NCBI RefSeq assembly: GCF_001039355.2
Contig: NW_019775714.1
Coordinates: forward strand, 144,574 to 208,573
Origin: Lingula anatina
Lineage: Eukaryota; Brachiopoda; Lingulata; Lingulida; Lingulidae
Direction: 5' to 3'
Length of the DNA stretch: 64,000 nucleotides
Below are positions 51,901-64,000 of this stretch, one piece after another. Positions within the stretch are counted from its first letter, which is position 1, and the number at the start of each line of letters is the position of its first letter. Under the pieces are notes generated by a model that worked only from the letters and a program-made list of their open reading frames with translations, ran no database searches and had not been told where the DNA came from. A program made the position numbers and the translations under genes.

Positions 51901-54900
51901 TTTAGTCTCCAAAAGAGATCATTTTGGGTATTAATCAGTGCTACATATAAAAGTCAAACAATGAAAGGAGTAAATATAATCTCAGCTTGGATAAGCAGAT
52001 TTCTCTTTTTTTCTGAGATACGCATGCCAAGACAGCACGGTTAAGTTCCCTTTAAGTATTTCTGACAGTTTAATCTGCAGTGCACCTGAGTCTGAGAGAA
52101 AGTAACCCCCAGATTCGGTGTGGATTTCGGAAATTATAAATATTGCAAGAGACCATAATATAGATAATATTCTTGTCTCCATAATCCGATTATAGTATTC
52201 GTGGATCAATGGACCTCAGAAAAACAGTAGCTTACAGCTGTGAGCTTGGCTGGCGGCAATGACGCTACGCTGCGACATCAAGAAACGGTGGTTATTTTTC
52301 AGAAAGAGTGTATGGGAAAAGTTGACTGCACAATGAGAGAGAGAGAGAAAGAAAAGAGAGAGAGCTTAATAATGATGATACTCATAATCATGATGTTTTG
52401 TAATAAATTTTGTTTTTGTTTGTATTATTCTTTTTTTTTTTCTTTTATTAAGGAAAAGTCAACAAAAATATATTCCTATGCATTCATTCATTCATTTGAA
52501 AACTTTTCACAACAGTGTACGTTATTTGTTATATTTTACCCTTTGACAGCGTTACAACTCCCATCTGTCGTCACTGTTATAGTACGCTACTAATCAGACA
52601 TGTATTCACTTCTGATATTCCTAACTTCCATGCCAAGCTAATAAAAAAACACCGAAGTCCATTAATGTGAAGGATTTTGTCTAGCAATCACCCCGGTAAG
52701 GGGCATGTTCATTTGGACAGCTTATTCGCCTGGATTAGCAGATAAATTGAAGTCTGAGTCACTAAACAGAGCGTCAGTGGAAAGGTACGGGATTTAAGAA
52801 GCGTATTTTTATCCAGTATTAGTTGATAAATGATCAAGGATCTTGGAGTTAAATGCGCAGAGAGATGTCATCCCCCATGTTCGAATTAAAACCTTTTTGG
52901 CTATGGAAATGACATTCGTTCATGATCAACAAGCTTTCATGGCGGGCAGGGTTATTCCATTGGTTTTCTTTTGTTGAAAGTCCCTAAAAATGCGACAATT
53001 TAGAAATCTGAGTTTAGAATACGCAACAATTGTCAATTTTGACAAGAACACTTTGGACAATTTGTCGGTCGTGGGCGCACACTATGGCGAAGTTGTTTAG
53101 ACGCTATTTGTGCCCCCTCTCTCCAATTATTCGGTTAATAGCAGTGTTAAGAGGACTCAGCTATTAGTTATCAAAATCTATGTTATTCAACCTTCGTTTT
53201 AACCGTAGGGTTCTACTCTCACGAGTAAATAACATGAGGCCCGATATTGCGCGTCCATCGCTTAACTCCATGGGTTTTTTGCTGACACAGTGTCTTTTAA
53301 TGCAGTGTAGTGCAAATATGAGAAGAGGGTTCCTTTCTGAGTACATAGGACGTATTTGTAAGGCTACATGATCGGAGAAAGCAGCCGGGCCAAAAATTTG
53401 CGGGACAAATATTTGTGAGTGTCACACTGCTGCTCGGAGGACTTGATCTTGGGTTTAATTACTGTCTTCGCATCTTTTTCAGATTTTAGGCGGCGAAACA
53501 GGACCTTATGAAAATAAAAGGTCGGAGACCCAAGTAACGATATTAGCGTGTTCTATTCTCCCTCAATTCATTTGCCTGTATTGTCCGCGGCGACTTGTTG
53601 AAATTGACACATTCGAAATCAAATGGAACGAGTCATATGTGGGTTTCTTTCCCTACCTTCTGTATAGACACTTTTAAAAGGGTTCACCGCGCTGCAAAAG
53701 GCCGGGGTGACGGACGCGCATTGAGACGTATTGTAACCCCCGAGTATGTCAACAACTAATATACGGTACATAAACATCAGCCTCAATGGCAAGAATATGC
53801 CCGATCACCGCCAGTTGTCAACCAATAGAGAAGAATAATCGCCTCCCTTGTGTTCGCCGCGACCTGTGTCATAGATCAAAGTTAAATTAATCTTAATAAA
53901 GGACTCTAAACTGGCGTCTTATATAAACTCTTTGGGGTGTTGCCTTCGCGTTGCTCAAATTGTTAATTATCTCCGCTCCGATCGCAGACGCACGTCTCCA
54001 TACCTGACAAAAGCGTAATAGTGATCGTGGTCTCATTTCATTGGCAGAGAATTAAACAACAATATTTTGGGAGTTGTAAGCGGACACGGAAAACAATAAG
54101 CAGGACCACTCAGTTGAGGCTACTAAGGTTGACTCGAAAGGACTTTTGGGGGTTTGTTTTTGTCACTCAAGTTATAAGACCTACGTGAATATGATAATAC
54201 CCGAGGACATCTTTTCCCAAACAAAATACGTTAAGGCACACAGGCTTAGTGTCACTGGCCATCTATTCATTTGGCCGGTCTTTAAGTAGTCAAAGATTTG
54301 ACTACGTCACACATGTCCAGTTTGGCTAATCAAGTCTCAATCAACTCAATATAAAATTATTATGATTCCTCGTCGCTCTGATCCAGCAAGTTAATCAAAT
54401 ACAAACAGATTTGTGTAACAGAGAAATTGACTTTATAATTAAAATATCTTTCAAAATATCCCTAAAGCTGAGATTTTCTTACCCGTGGTCGACGGTTGCG
54501 CAACTCGTCAGGTATCAGAAGTTAGTGATCAAATATATCTTTCACAAATTCGTTGTTGCCACTTACATAACTCTAAAGAAAGCCAATAAAATCAGTTTCG
54601 TTAAGACCCGACGATGAAGTACCTGAAGTACCCTATTGTTTGCATATATGATAATCTCAAATTTTATCAACTCTATTTAGAAAGGTTTTCTCAGTATATA
54701 TACCCTATCAAATTCATGACGGAAATAATTTGGTTTCGGCGCCTGATACTGGTGGGCTAGAGTACGTGAACAATGGTGAGATATAAGATATTGTATATAA
54801 CTACCACTGCTGTAACTTTTGATGAAGTTTGTCTTTCTTGTAAGACATGTCCAGAAATACCAAAAATAACAAAAAAAGAAGACGCGTTTATCTTAAAGCA

Positions 54901-56516
54901 AGTGACATGAATGGTGAAACCGGCTGGTGTAAAACAACTGCAGATTTGGAAAAAAAAATGCTTTACTATTATATCATTGTAAGTATTTGTTTTAATAAAA
55001 CTAATATTTCGAGCGGTGGTGACAGTATCATGACCCAGAAACTATTTACAAAACCAAATGTTTAGAATAAAAGAGCAATGGATTCTCCTAAGAGATATTC
55101 AATAGTAATTTGCCAGATGAATAAATGCAATGCATTATCTTTCAATGTAGATATCAGTCGAATATTCCATATCTAAAAAATGTACCATTATCTCATATTA
55201 ATGAACGATCGATAATTATTCGATGTATTTGTTGTAGAATTCCACGTATAATGCATGCCAAATAAATTAGATCAAAAATGATCCAAAAACATTTCATTTA
55301 GAATTATTTTACTTTAAAAAAAATTAAGAAATGTATCTCATCATTCGAGACGATTCTTTGGGAATTTTTAACTATTTTTTGTTCTTTCACTATTAACGAA
55401 AACTTAACAAATATCTGTCCGTTAGATCGATGCAAATTCGATCAAAAGATGAGAGAAGAAAATTAAAATATCAAATTAGCTGTAGTTTTCGGGTAAGGAA
55501 TGGCTGAGAAGAAATATGACGACCATCCTTGCGTGCAATCCAATTGATGTCGCTTAAATAATTGGCATGTTTATATTTAAAAAGATATTTAAACAATGCC
55601 TAATAATTCACTAATTTACACGTACCATACAGACGTACTGACTGCGGCCACGTGTCGCACAAGTGATAACTAAAACAAAGAACTCCTTCCCAGCAGCTTT
55701 CAATGTCATTTTAAGCGTTTTTTCTCTTGTGAGAACAACAGAAAGCTTTTTACCGTCTGTTAACCTTGACATTATAGAAATGATTAGAACCCCATTAAGG
55801 ACACCGAGAAAAGACGCGAATCGTTGTCAGAAATAATGAAAAAGATAAACTAATATTTCCCTGATCTCGGCTTAAGCTAGCTCTTAAAGGAAATTGATTT
55901 AAAGTCGTAATCTGAAACTCTGCCCACGCGTCAAAAGAAGGGTTTTCATCGAACGTGTATTTTGTTCAATATCTGTTTATCAATGTGCATTATGTTTTAT
56001 ATGAAAGAGGGAAAAAGAAAGAAAACGATCGCAATTTTCGATCACAATCGCAAACTAAATATTCATCTTACTCCCCATATGCACTCATAATATCATTCTA
56101 CATTAAATGGCGGGTATCAGTACGGTATGGGAAAAAATAGAGCTGACTGGAAATTCACACCGACCGACCCGACTTACGGCAGGCTAAAAAAAAAACGTAG
56201 CAAGGTTTTAGATTTAACTGTCACCGCGACGGTGGTCTGCCTTCCCAGCCGATCCTAAATCCTCTTTACTGGCATTAATTAAGTAAGAGTCAGCGGAATA
56301 TCGGGCCCGCTGATTCCCCTATAATCCCCTCTAAGTAAAAATTGATACAGCACATCGGTGGTAAAAAAAATGAGCGGTAATGGGTGGAAAATGCCAACGC
56401 TTGACCTTTTTGGGTGCGTAATTCTCCTAGCAGGAACAGAGAACGTGCCACGGTACGGCATTTCTGGAGCTGACATAGTGGATCTCGTGGCCACAACCCT
56501 CTGTTGCTGTTCTTCT

Positions 56517-56518
<2 letters not shown>
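48919..56518. other. Long gene-free stretch
   Basis: No gene recognised. T-rich tract at 51328-51411 and (GA)n at 52335-52364. Complex, repeat-poor blocks at about 53590-54120 include a TCF/LEF-like AGATCAAAG at 53873-53881. Confidence 0.45.

Positions 56519-56561
<43 letters not shown>
56519..56561. repeat. T43 homopolymer
   Basis: Uninterrupted T run about 140 bases left of the second foldback element. Confidence 0.95.
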
Positions 56562-56564
<3 letters not shown>

Positions 56565-56704
56565 GTTAAGTTTGTGTGCGCATGCACGCTCCAACGCTAG
56601 AGTGCAGGTGTGCTAGTTATGAGTGCATGAGAGACGTACGGAAAGAGCGAGAAAGATGGATAGAAAGCAAATTAGGACGGGAGCCTCCGTGTGTGGGGGT
56701 GTGG

Positions 56705-56881
56705 TACCCTCTACCAGGGTGAGTGATAGATTTTTTGACAGATATTCACGGATATGTCTCTAGATAGATAGATGGTCATTTTTCAACTTAACCCAGTTCA
56801 GCTGTAAATGACTATCTATCTAGCTAGAGACATATCTGTGAATATCTGTAAAAAAATCTATCACTCGCCCTGGTAGAGGGT
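56705..56881. mobile_element. Foldback MITE, copy 2, with 9-bp target duplication
   Basis: This is the same palindromic element as at 9175-9354, 177 bases long, with only a few differences such as an altered ACAG step after the T-run and AGATAG for AGCTAG. It is flanked by a different 9-base direct repeat, GGGGTGTGG (56696-56704 and 56882-56890). Two copies with identical ends and independent 9-base flanks define the element boundaries. Confidence 0.82.
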
Positions 56882-56890
56882 AGGGGTGTG

Positions 56891-58506
56891 GAGGGGGGAT
56901 AGAGACCTGGCTGTGTGTGCACCCCGCGCCCCCAGTGAGATCAACCTGTCCTCACAATAAATAGTTTACGAAGAGAATACTATTCGTCCTTAATCATAAT
57001 CTCAAACAAATCACAAACAGTTTTGATTTGGGGACATTCGTACAATGTCACACATACGTGACAGATACCTCCACAGTTGACAACCGCATAACTATTGTTA
57101 AAGCCAAACCTGTTTAAGTGGTAAAAGCAGGGAGAAGAAAGCACACATATGTTCATGATATCATTTTAAACCTTGCGTACCCATCGGCAATTTTTCCACG
57201 GATAACAACCGCAAAAGAAAAGCGCAGCGTTTGTAAGCATACCATCGTAATCCTTTAGAATAACTTGGTGTGGTTGAGAAGTTGTCGTGAAACGTTGAAA
57301 TAATCTGGAGTCTGTATCCTATGGAGAGGATCGCTTACAAAGTTTAGAAGTCGCCTTCTGTTAAAACTCAAGTTGCAGAAAATTCCTTATTCCCGCCATC
57401 GGCCAGAATGATATTAATACATTATTACTTGAAATTTATCTGCTATTCATACCGACGGGCTTTTAGGGTAAAATTTCACAGTGCATTGAACAATTAAATG
57501 AAATTGACTTGGTTTGAAATCAACAAGTGATTGCGTTTCACGAATTTTGTAGGCACTTTTCAATACAACAAGTCTTGTGTAAAAAACTCAAAAGGCGACC
57601 CGATTCCCTGTGCAGAAAGGCTGCTGTTAGAGAGACAATTGAAAAGTCACTTAAATGGTAAAACAAGTAATTCAAACTCAAGTGATCTGGCCCGATAAAA
57701 GAATGATTTCAAGTCGGAATTGATAGACTTAAAACCATTTCCGTGTCGTTCAATTCTTTGCCAAGACAGAGGTGGGTGAACGAGGCTTACTTGGCCTAAG
57801 CTGTTGATCAAGTGACACTTTCAATGAACTATTAAATACATACTTCAAAAACTGCTGATTGTAGTATTGTATAAGATTGGGGCTAGAGAGAAAGCACGGA
57901 GCGACGCTTTCAGATACCGTAAAGGAAACGCTTACAATAACAGGGTTTTTTTCTCGTGTATGGTTTAAACTCTATTTCACTTTTTAACAATAGAAAAAAA
58001 GGCTGGTTATATTATAAATGGCCACTACAGAAACAGACTTAAGATGTGGTCGTAATTTTCCCAGCGTATTTTGTTCCATGTAGAGTGGTAGAAAACAGTA
58101 TCGCCCTCTGGCGGTGAAACACGGAAGTACCCCTCCCTATCATTACCCGTGTTTGTGTGTTTGTGTATTTGTAGCATTATGCGATATGTAGGCGCCGCGA
58201 AGGCTGACACCTTCTGCTGTACGTGAAAAAGAAAATAAACCGAGCGCTCTTTCCGCCTGCAGGCATACCGTGGCGGTAACAAGGCTTAATAAGAGCAGGT
58301 AGCCATAATGGAACGCTCAACGGGGAGAAACAGGTAGCAGCCACGTGGAGTTCCAATAAGAAAGACATGTTTAAATATATATCTGGAAATAAACAATTTA
58401 ATCTTGACCATTATGAATATTTCATTAACTTCTCCTTTAATTTGATTGACATTCTAGTTCACCATTGATACAAAAAAGCCATTTAATATAATAAGAAAAA
58501 TATACA

Positions 58507-58508
<2 letters not shown>
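56891..58508. other. Complex non-coding sequence
   Basis: No gene recognised. Repeat-poor block at about 57180-57800 and a CTCF-like site at 58102-58114. Confidence 0.45.

Positions 58509-58599
<91 letters not shown>
58509..58599. repeat. (AT)n microsatellite
   Basis: About 45 AT units. A 17-base unit (ACCATGGTCAATTTTAA) repeats twice just after it, at about 58667-58701. Confidence 0.96.
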
Positions 58600-58601
<2 letters not shown>

Positions 58602-58905
58602 TAATCAACACCCATTCCAGAAAAATTGGCCCCACCAAAAAAGTGGCACTATTTCAGGCAAGTATAACCATGGTCAATTTTAAACCATGGTCAATTTTAA
58701 ACTCTCTGTGTGTAATTTTGTCGAACACAAAGTTCTGAAAATGTACCATTTTAGCAAGCCTTACAGTTATTTGTTTTCAATAATGTTTCCCACCCTAATT
58801 TGATTGTGACGAATCCAAAAGCAAACAAACAAACAAAATTGAAATATATTGAAAACATGCATGGCCTTCAAATTTTGTTAAATATATTTGGAATTCCACT
58901 CACTT

Positions 58906-58909
<4 letters not shown>

Positions 58910-58950
<41 letters not shown>
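58910..58950. repeat. (GT)n microsatellite
   Basis: About 20 GT units. Confidence 0.96.
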
Positions 58951-58951
<1 letters not shown>

Positions 58952-61240
58952 ATTCCACTACAACTTGCGGTGCTGCGATTTAATAAATATTCTTGGATAA
59001 AACAGAGAATTCCACACCTCTGTACGAGCATACACCCACGCTCCTTTACTGTCTCATCGTATCCGTGGCAGCTAATACTAAATCCCCATGTTTTACCTCA
59101 GTGCGTTGTAGGCGTATTACATAATGTCGCCTCACCTATCAATATGATCTGTGTGATCGAAGAGAGGATCATAGGCATGTTCAATATTGACAATTGAGCC
59201 AGCAGTAAATGAGTCTTGTCGCAGTGCGTAATAGCGTTGACACACCCGACAGTCGACAACTGTACAAATTTGTGTCACCTGCCTAGGTTCGGCTTTATTT
59301 GGACTGAGATAGTAACAGATAACTAGAAAATTAATCCTCTTACTTACGCTTCGTTGTTTGTCAATTTCCCGTTAATGTTGCGTAAGGGGACATTTAGGAC
59401 GCGCCAAACACGAACCACGCTAGCTTGGACACCGTTTGTTATCCTTTTGTTTTGAAAAACGGTATAGAAGTGTGCTGGGTTATTATTACCACCTACGTAA
59501 TACTGCAGCAGTGAGAGACAAGGCGCCGTCATCTATGCAATCATCTCCAAGCTGAAGCCTCGTTATCAGTAGTGATACATAAACATGTATTTTTATGATA
59601 ACGTGTCTAAGGTACCTACCACCCTAGGCCAACTCGTGTTGAAACGTATATTACATAGGCGTATAGTAATTGTCATTAAACAATAGTTAATTGAGTACAA
59701 GAAGGTTTTTACATTTATAGGTTCTACTAAAGAAGGGGGAAAATTGCTATACGACATACATTTTATAAAAAGCTATAAGTAAATGGATAAGACCCCTTAC
59801 AATATTTATTTGACACTAATCATTTACGTTTAATATGCAAATCATTATGAAAACAATATCTAACTTTAAAAAGCAATGAATTCAGCTCCATTTGCGTAAC
59901 ATTCCTTAACCTATTTTACCGCTGTTATTAAAGCACAACTATGGTAAATTTAGAAGACCCTCAATCATCTCACATTCGATATGGCAGTAATTTTATTTAT
60001 CAAATTTTTATGACACGTGCGATTGAATGAAAGTGAATGATCTAATAATCCTGTGTGCACGCAAATTGAGGCAGTAATCTCAAACTTGCGTTTGCGCGTA
60101 ATTCTAGTGTCTCTAATCTGATCAGTATAGGATGCTAATAAAATCAATACCTATCAAATATGATCTTTAAATGCAAATAGATTGGATTTATTACCACGAA
60201 AGCAAACAAAGAGACATCAAACCGACACGCGCTGGCTTAGAGACACTGACAACAAGAGTTTAAAACAAAGTCCAAATACAAAATTAAAGCAGAAGAACGC
60301 GCGTTCTGGAGGGCGTGCGGTCGGATAACCCCACCTCAGTTCAAAATTCGTTATCACAAGCATTTGGCGTTTAAACAGCAAATCGTGGGAAACCATTACT
60401 CACAAAGGAAATTCAGTATACGTGTATATACTGGTGGGGCGGGATTGTGAGAAAGAGGTAGCGTAACATCAAAATTACTTTTATTAATCTGCCAATTGCA
60501 GGAATATGTACAGAGATCTTCCGGATCGCCTGTGTCGAGGCAGTGTTCCCCCAAACCAAAGGTATGCGTTCCTAAGGTTAATTGTTGGATTAACGTCATG
60601 TCGGCCCCGCTGTTTTTGGGTTATACTACAACAAATGGACAGCCGATCTATTGTTATCCTTATTAGTCAAACAACAACCGTTTGGACAAAGCCAACTAAA
60701 TGACACAAGCGTGCAGGGGTCAACTTTATAAAGATCGCTCTTCGTGACCACTACCCTAAATCTACCTTAAGTAGACCGGAAATATACGCTGATCCTCTCC
60801 TTTATTCCTTCTAATAAGTATTCCCGAACAAAGTAACATAGTTTGTCTTGATTTTGTGGGGCTTATACTTGTCGAGCACAAGTACGGCAATTTAATTATC
60901 GTTCAATGTAATTATATGTATAAGAGTTTCCTCTCAGTAGCGCATTACTGGGTACTTTCTTTAAATACTCATTAGTGTTATGGGCATTGATGCAACGTGC
61001 CGTTTTAGAATAATTTCAATATGTTGCAAAAGCTATCATAACCGAATACAGCAATCACAATAAAATCTGGACCGCTTGTTATTTCAAAGCCCAGTTTATT
61101 GCAAAATCGTTTAGCTTTGGAAGAGCTTTTAGAAAGATCATCAATTAAATAAAATGATATGAACTGGAAAAGGTTGCCCGGTTAATACAAATCCAGAAGT
61201 CAGATAATTCACGATAGAGAAAAATAAAGGCAAAAGGTAT
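58951..61240. other. Non-coding sequence
   Basis: No gene recognised; repeat-poor at about 60020-60800. Confidence 0.45.
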
Positions 61241-61276
61241 GTGTGTGTGTGTGTGTGTGTGTGCGTGCGCGCGCGC

Positions 61277-61338
<62 letters not shown>
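61241..61338. repeat. Compound (GT)n(GC)n(GT)n(GA)n microsatellite
   Basis: Four dinucleotide blocks in sequence, including an alternating GC stretch. Confidence 0.96.
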
Positions 61339-61341
<3 letters not shown>

Positions 61342-64000
61342 GCCCATTTTAAAAAGATGTTTACCGAAAAAAAATAATATATTACCAAATTCTGTTTGGG
61401 TGTTTCTTTTCATAGATATAAAATGGTGGCACTGAATTATTAGAAACTTATAAAGTGTATGGTGTTAAAAACGTTTTCAATCCCATCAAACTCCCTGGTT
61501 CCTGCTCAGAAGGTGAACTGCGCGGATTAACGTGCCGCCTAATTACTTAAAATTGATCGGCAAATGCATGTTGCCTTCCTCTCTCGCACGAAAATTGGGG
61601 ATAAACTACCAAAGTCTCTTCAAAATCAATCAGATGTTTTATCGGGTTCTGAGTAGACATGCTAAGGGGCGTAGTTATCATATGGAAATACGAGCTAAAA
61701 GCTTATTAATTGTAACTTTGGACGTAATGATGCACGAGCTCGTAATTCCGTCCTGTTCGTATCATTTAACAAATAGTAACATATTCTATGTAATCAGTGT
61801 ATTGTTGCATTTACACCACCCTGACATGCAACAAGGTGTCTCCATTAAAGTAGTCGTGTTATCTCGTTGAAATCTCCTTCTTCCTCAGTCGTGAAGGCGT
61901 GAATAAATTCACAACAGAAGCAACTTGGAATCAGTGAACTAATGAGGCCTCAGACGGGGACATTCGAAATTTTTTTTTCAATAAAAATCGAAAAATCGGT
62001 AATCAATTCCTATTAGCTCTCAATCAATTTGATACATAATATTCTTAGACTTTTGGTAAACATAGGCCTACTCTTCTTCTTAAAAGAACATATTCTAAGT
62101 AAGATATTTATCTGCTAGCGTTATTTTTGCTGATATGTATTTTTTTTCTCTTGCTGCCGTATATTCAAAACCAAAAGCGGGTCTCCAAAAGAATTGGACT
62201 GAGAAAGGGAAGTCGGTTTAGGTGAGTATGCCACTATAGTTATAAATGGCAACCTTTCAAGTATTGCTAATGAAAATAGAAATAAACATTTTTGCATCCA
62301 CGAAATTACAGAGGGTCTGCCATTTTCTAATATGATAAGATACCTTTAATGAATATTTAAGAAATAATTGTTTTAAAATTTGAAAATTTACAGTGCACAA
62401 ACGAAATTTCAACCATTTGTAAAAGCGTATTCTGTCAAAGATTGTCGATATGGAATTTTAATTGGGGCAGATACGAAGCTGCGTTAATATCGAATCTAAC
62501 ATGTTCGTGCATTAATCTTTAAAAAAAGCATGAGATTTACGACTGACATGAAATCAATATAAGAATTTAATGTCGACATTCTATTTAAGCATGTCAGGTC
62601 ATGAATAGCCCAACCTGTGCGGATAGCCGTGTTTGAGAAAAGCTAGTTTGGTTCTCCGCGTTCATGGGAAGTCGAACTAATTCCCAGCTTGTCAGATAGC
62701 ACAAAGAAAAATCTGTGTTCACCATAGGGGGGTTCTCTCACATCTGCTCACAGAAATGATGCATAAATATAAGACAATTTATGATTTTTTTCTTGTCGTA
62801 AGTTCCCACTGATGTCTAAAATACCAACTCTTGTGTGCAACTTTTATTTGTTTTTTAAACATTTGCAAACTAAATGTCAGATCATTTCTTTTAGAACCAC
62901 TCGAAGCCTTGTTATTAGTATTTGTCATTTTTTCACAAAAATATACATAAGGACAATTTTTCCTTTATTTGAGAATTATTTATGCATATAATATATGATA
63001 AGGCTACCTACAGAATAAAATGCGTTTTGATAACAGGCTGAGATGTCTCACAATGAAACGACTGTAAAATACAGAATGATGACAACACTGTCCAAATTAT
63101 TATTACCCCAATATCGGTTATTGGGGTACCTTGTTGTTCTGAAAATACAAGTTGTTTACTACAGCCTACTGTAATAAATTTCAAAAAGTAGCGGTGAATA
63201 AATAAGACAAAAAGAAAAAAAAATATCGGTAATAACAAAAAATCAAACATATAAGAAACATAAATAAAATGTTAATCAAAATGACATTTTCGTTATGTTC
63301 GTTCTGTAAATCAAAAAAATAGAATGGTTTAGAAAAGTATTACATTTGTGGTTTGTATGTTTTAGCCATTATGTATCAATCACGTATGCTTTGTACATTG
63401 TTTGATCAAAACAGCAATTAATGAAAAAATACGTCTTCCTTTCAACAGAAAATCTAACGAAGAAAGTTTGGACAAAAACAACTTTGAACATAACCAGAAC
63501 TAACAGTCGTGTGTGCTGTTCTACGTAGTCAGGAATGCGTCATATCATGTAGCATCAAAAATGTCTGCACCAGGAATAAAGGAAGAAGGTGGGCTGGAAA
63601 GAGAAATTAATGAGTTTTTTTATTCTTCACATTACATTTAATGTGTTTTTGTGCTTTATTTCTAAGCAAGGGAAAGGTGTCGACTCGCTTGCTCCTGCTG
63701 CGACTCGGGTGTGGACGCTCGCGCCTTAGGACAAAGTGTCGTCTGTTCCGCAATATTTTGAAAGAAAATACTCGTGAACGGGGGCAGTCTGCGCTTTTAG
63801 TCATTTCTCTCGTTCCATACTCATTGAGGGGGTGTTTTTTATAATCGGTAGGTCATATTAACAACATCATCAAGCCAAAACGCACAATGCTTCTTCAATG
63901 ATATATTTTACTTTGTATTATGTTGATGTTAGGCGCAGTATTGTCGCGAAGGGGAAATACACGGCATTCAAGTTTCACCTTAAGGTATCTTACCTATTAA
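61339..64000. other. Non-coding sequence to the window end
   Basis: No gene recognised. A 9-base perfect stem (ACCCCAATA/TATTGGGGT) lies at 63105-63127. A slightly CpG-richer patch at 63670-63800 carries short frames on both strands without recognisable domains. Confidence 0.45.

Noticed and set aside
61532-61870. 112-codon frame
   Set aside because: No ATG at its beginning (GTG), no domain, no exon context.

Overview
The window looks like intergenic-rich nuclear DNA from an invertebrate bilaterian. It is AT-rich, full of microsatellites and homopolymer runs, has a multi-kilobase spliceosomal intron, and carries one homeobox gene of the animal-specific SIX family. A lophotrochozoan such as a mollusc, annelid or brachiopod is my best guess, but this is inference from sequence texture and the Six3/6 sequence, not a species identification. 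No prokaryotic operon, CRISPR array, rRNA or convincing tRNA was seen.

The one gene I can support is a Six3/6 (optix-class) transcription factor on the + strand. Coding exon 1 (30986-31620) carries an eh1-like Groucho-binding motif, the SIX domain and the SIX-type homeodomain. A 6,642-bp intron (31621-38262) follows, then coding exon 2 (38263-38491) with a short Ser/Pro-rich tail. The splice keeps frame through a split Arg codon and gives 287 residues. Upstream are a TATA-like box, a TCAGT initiator, two CCAAT boxes in opposite orientation and a five-codon upstream ORF.

Left of the gene (1-30690) I found no gene that can be defended. It holds a CpG-rich block at about 3.1-4.3 kb that could be a promoter, a foldback transposon with a 9-bp target duplication near 9.2 kb, many simple repeats, and a 5.7-kb segment present twice in tandem (17052-22741 and 22743-28428). 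That pair is bounded by single-N joins and differs by scattered SNPs and microsatellite lengths, so it is most likely an unmerged second haplotype. Similar repeated flanks occur at the single Ns at 6072 and 43653.

Right of the gene (38492-64000) there is a desert with few recognised repeats apart from simple sequence and a second copy of the foldback transposon at 56.7 kb. Long complex stretches there, in the intron and just upstream may be regulatory DNA for six3/6, but only alignment with a related genome can show it. I found no undescribed multi-gene system.
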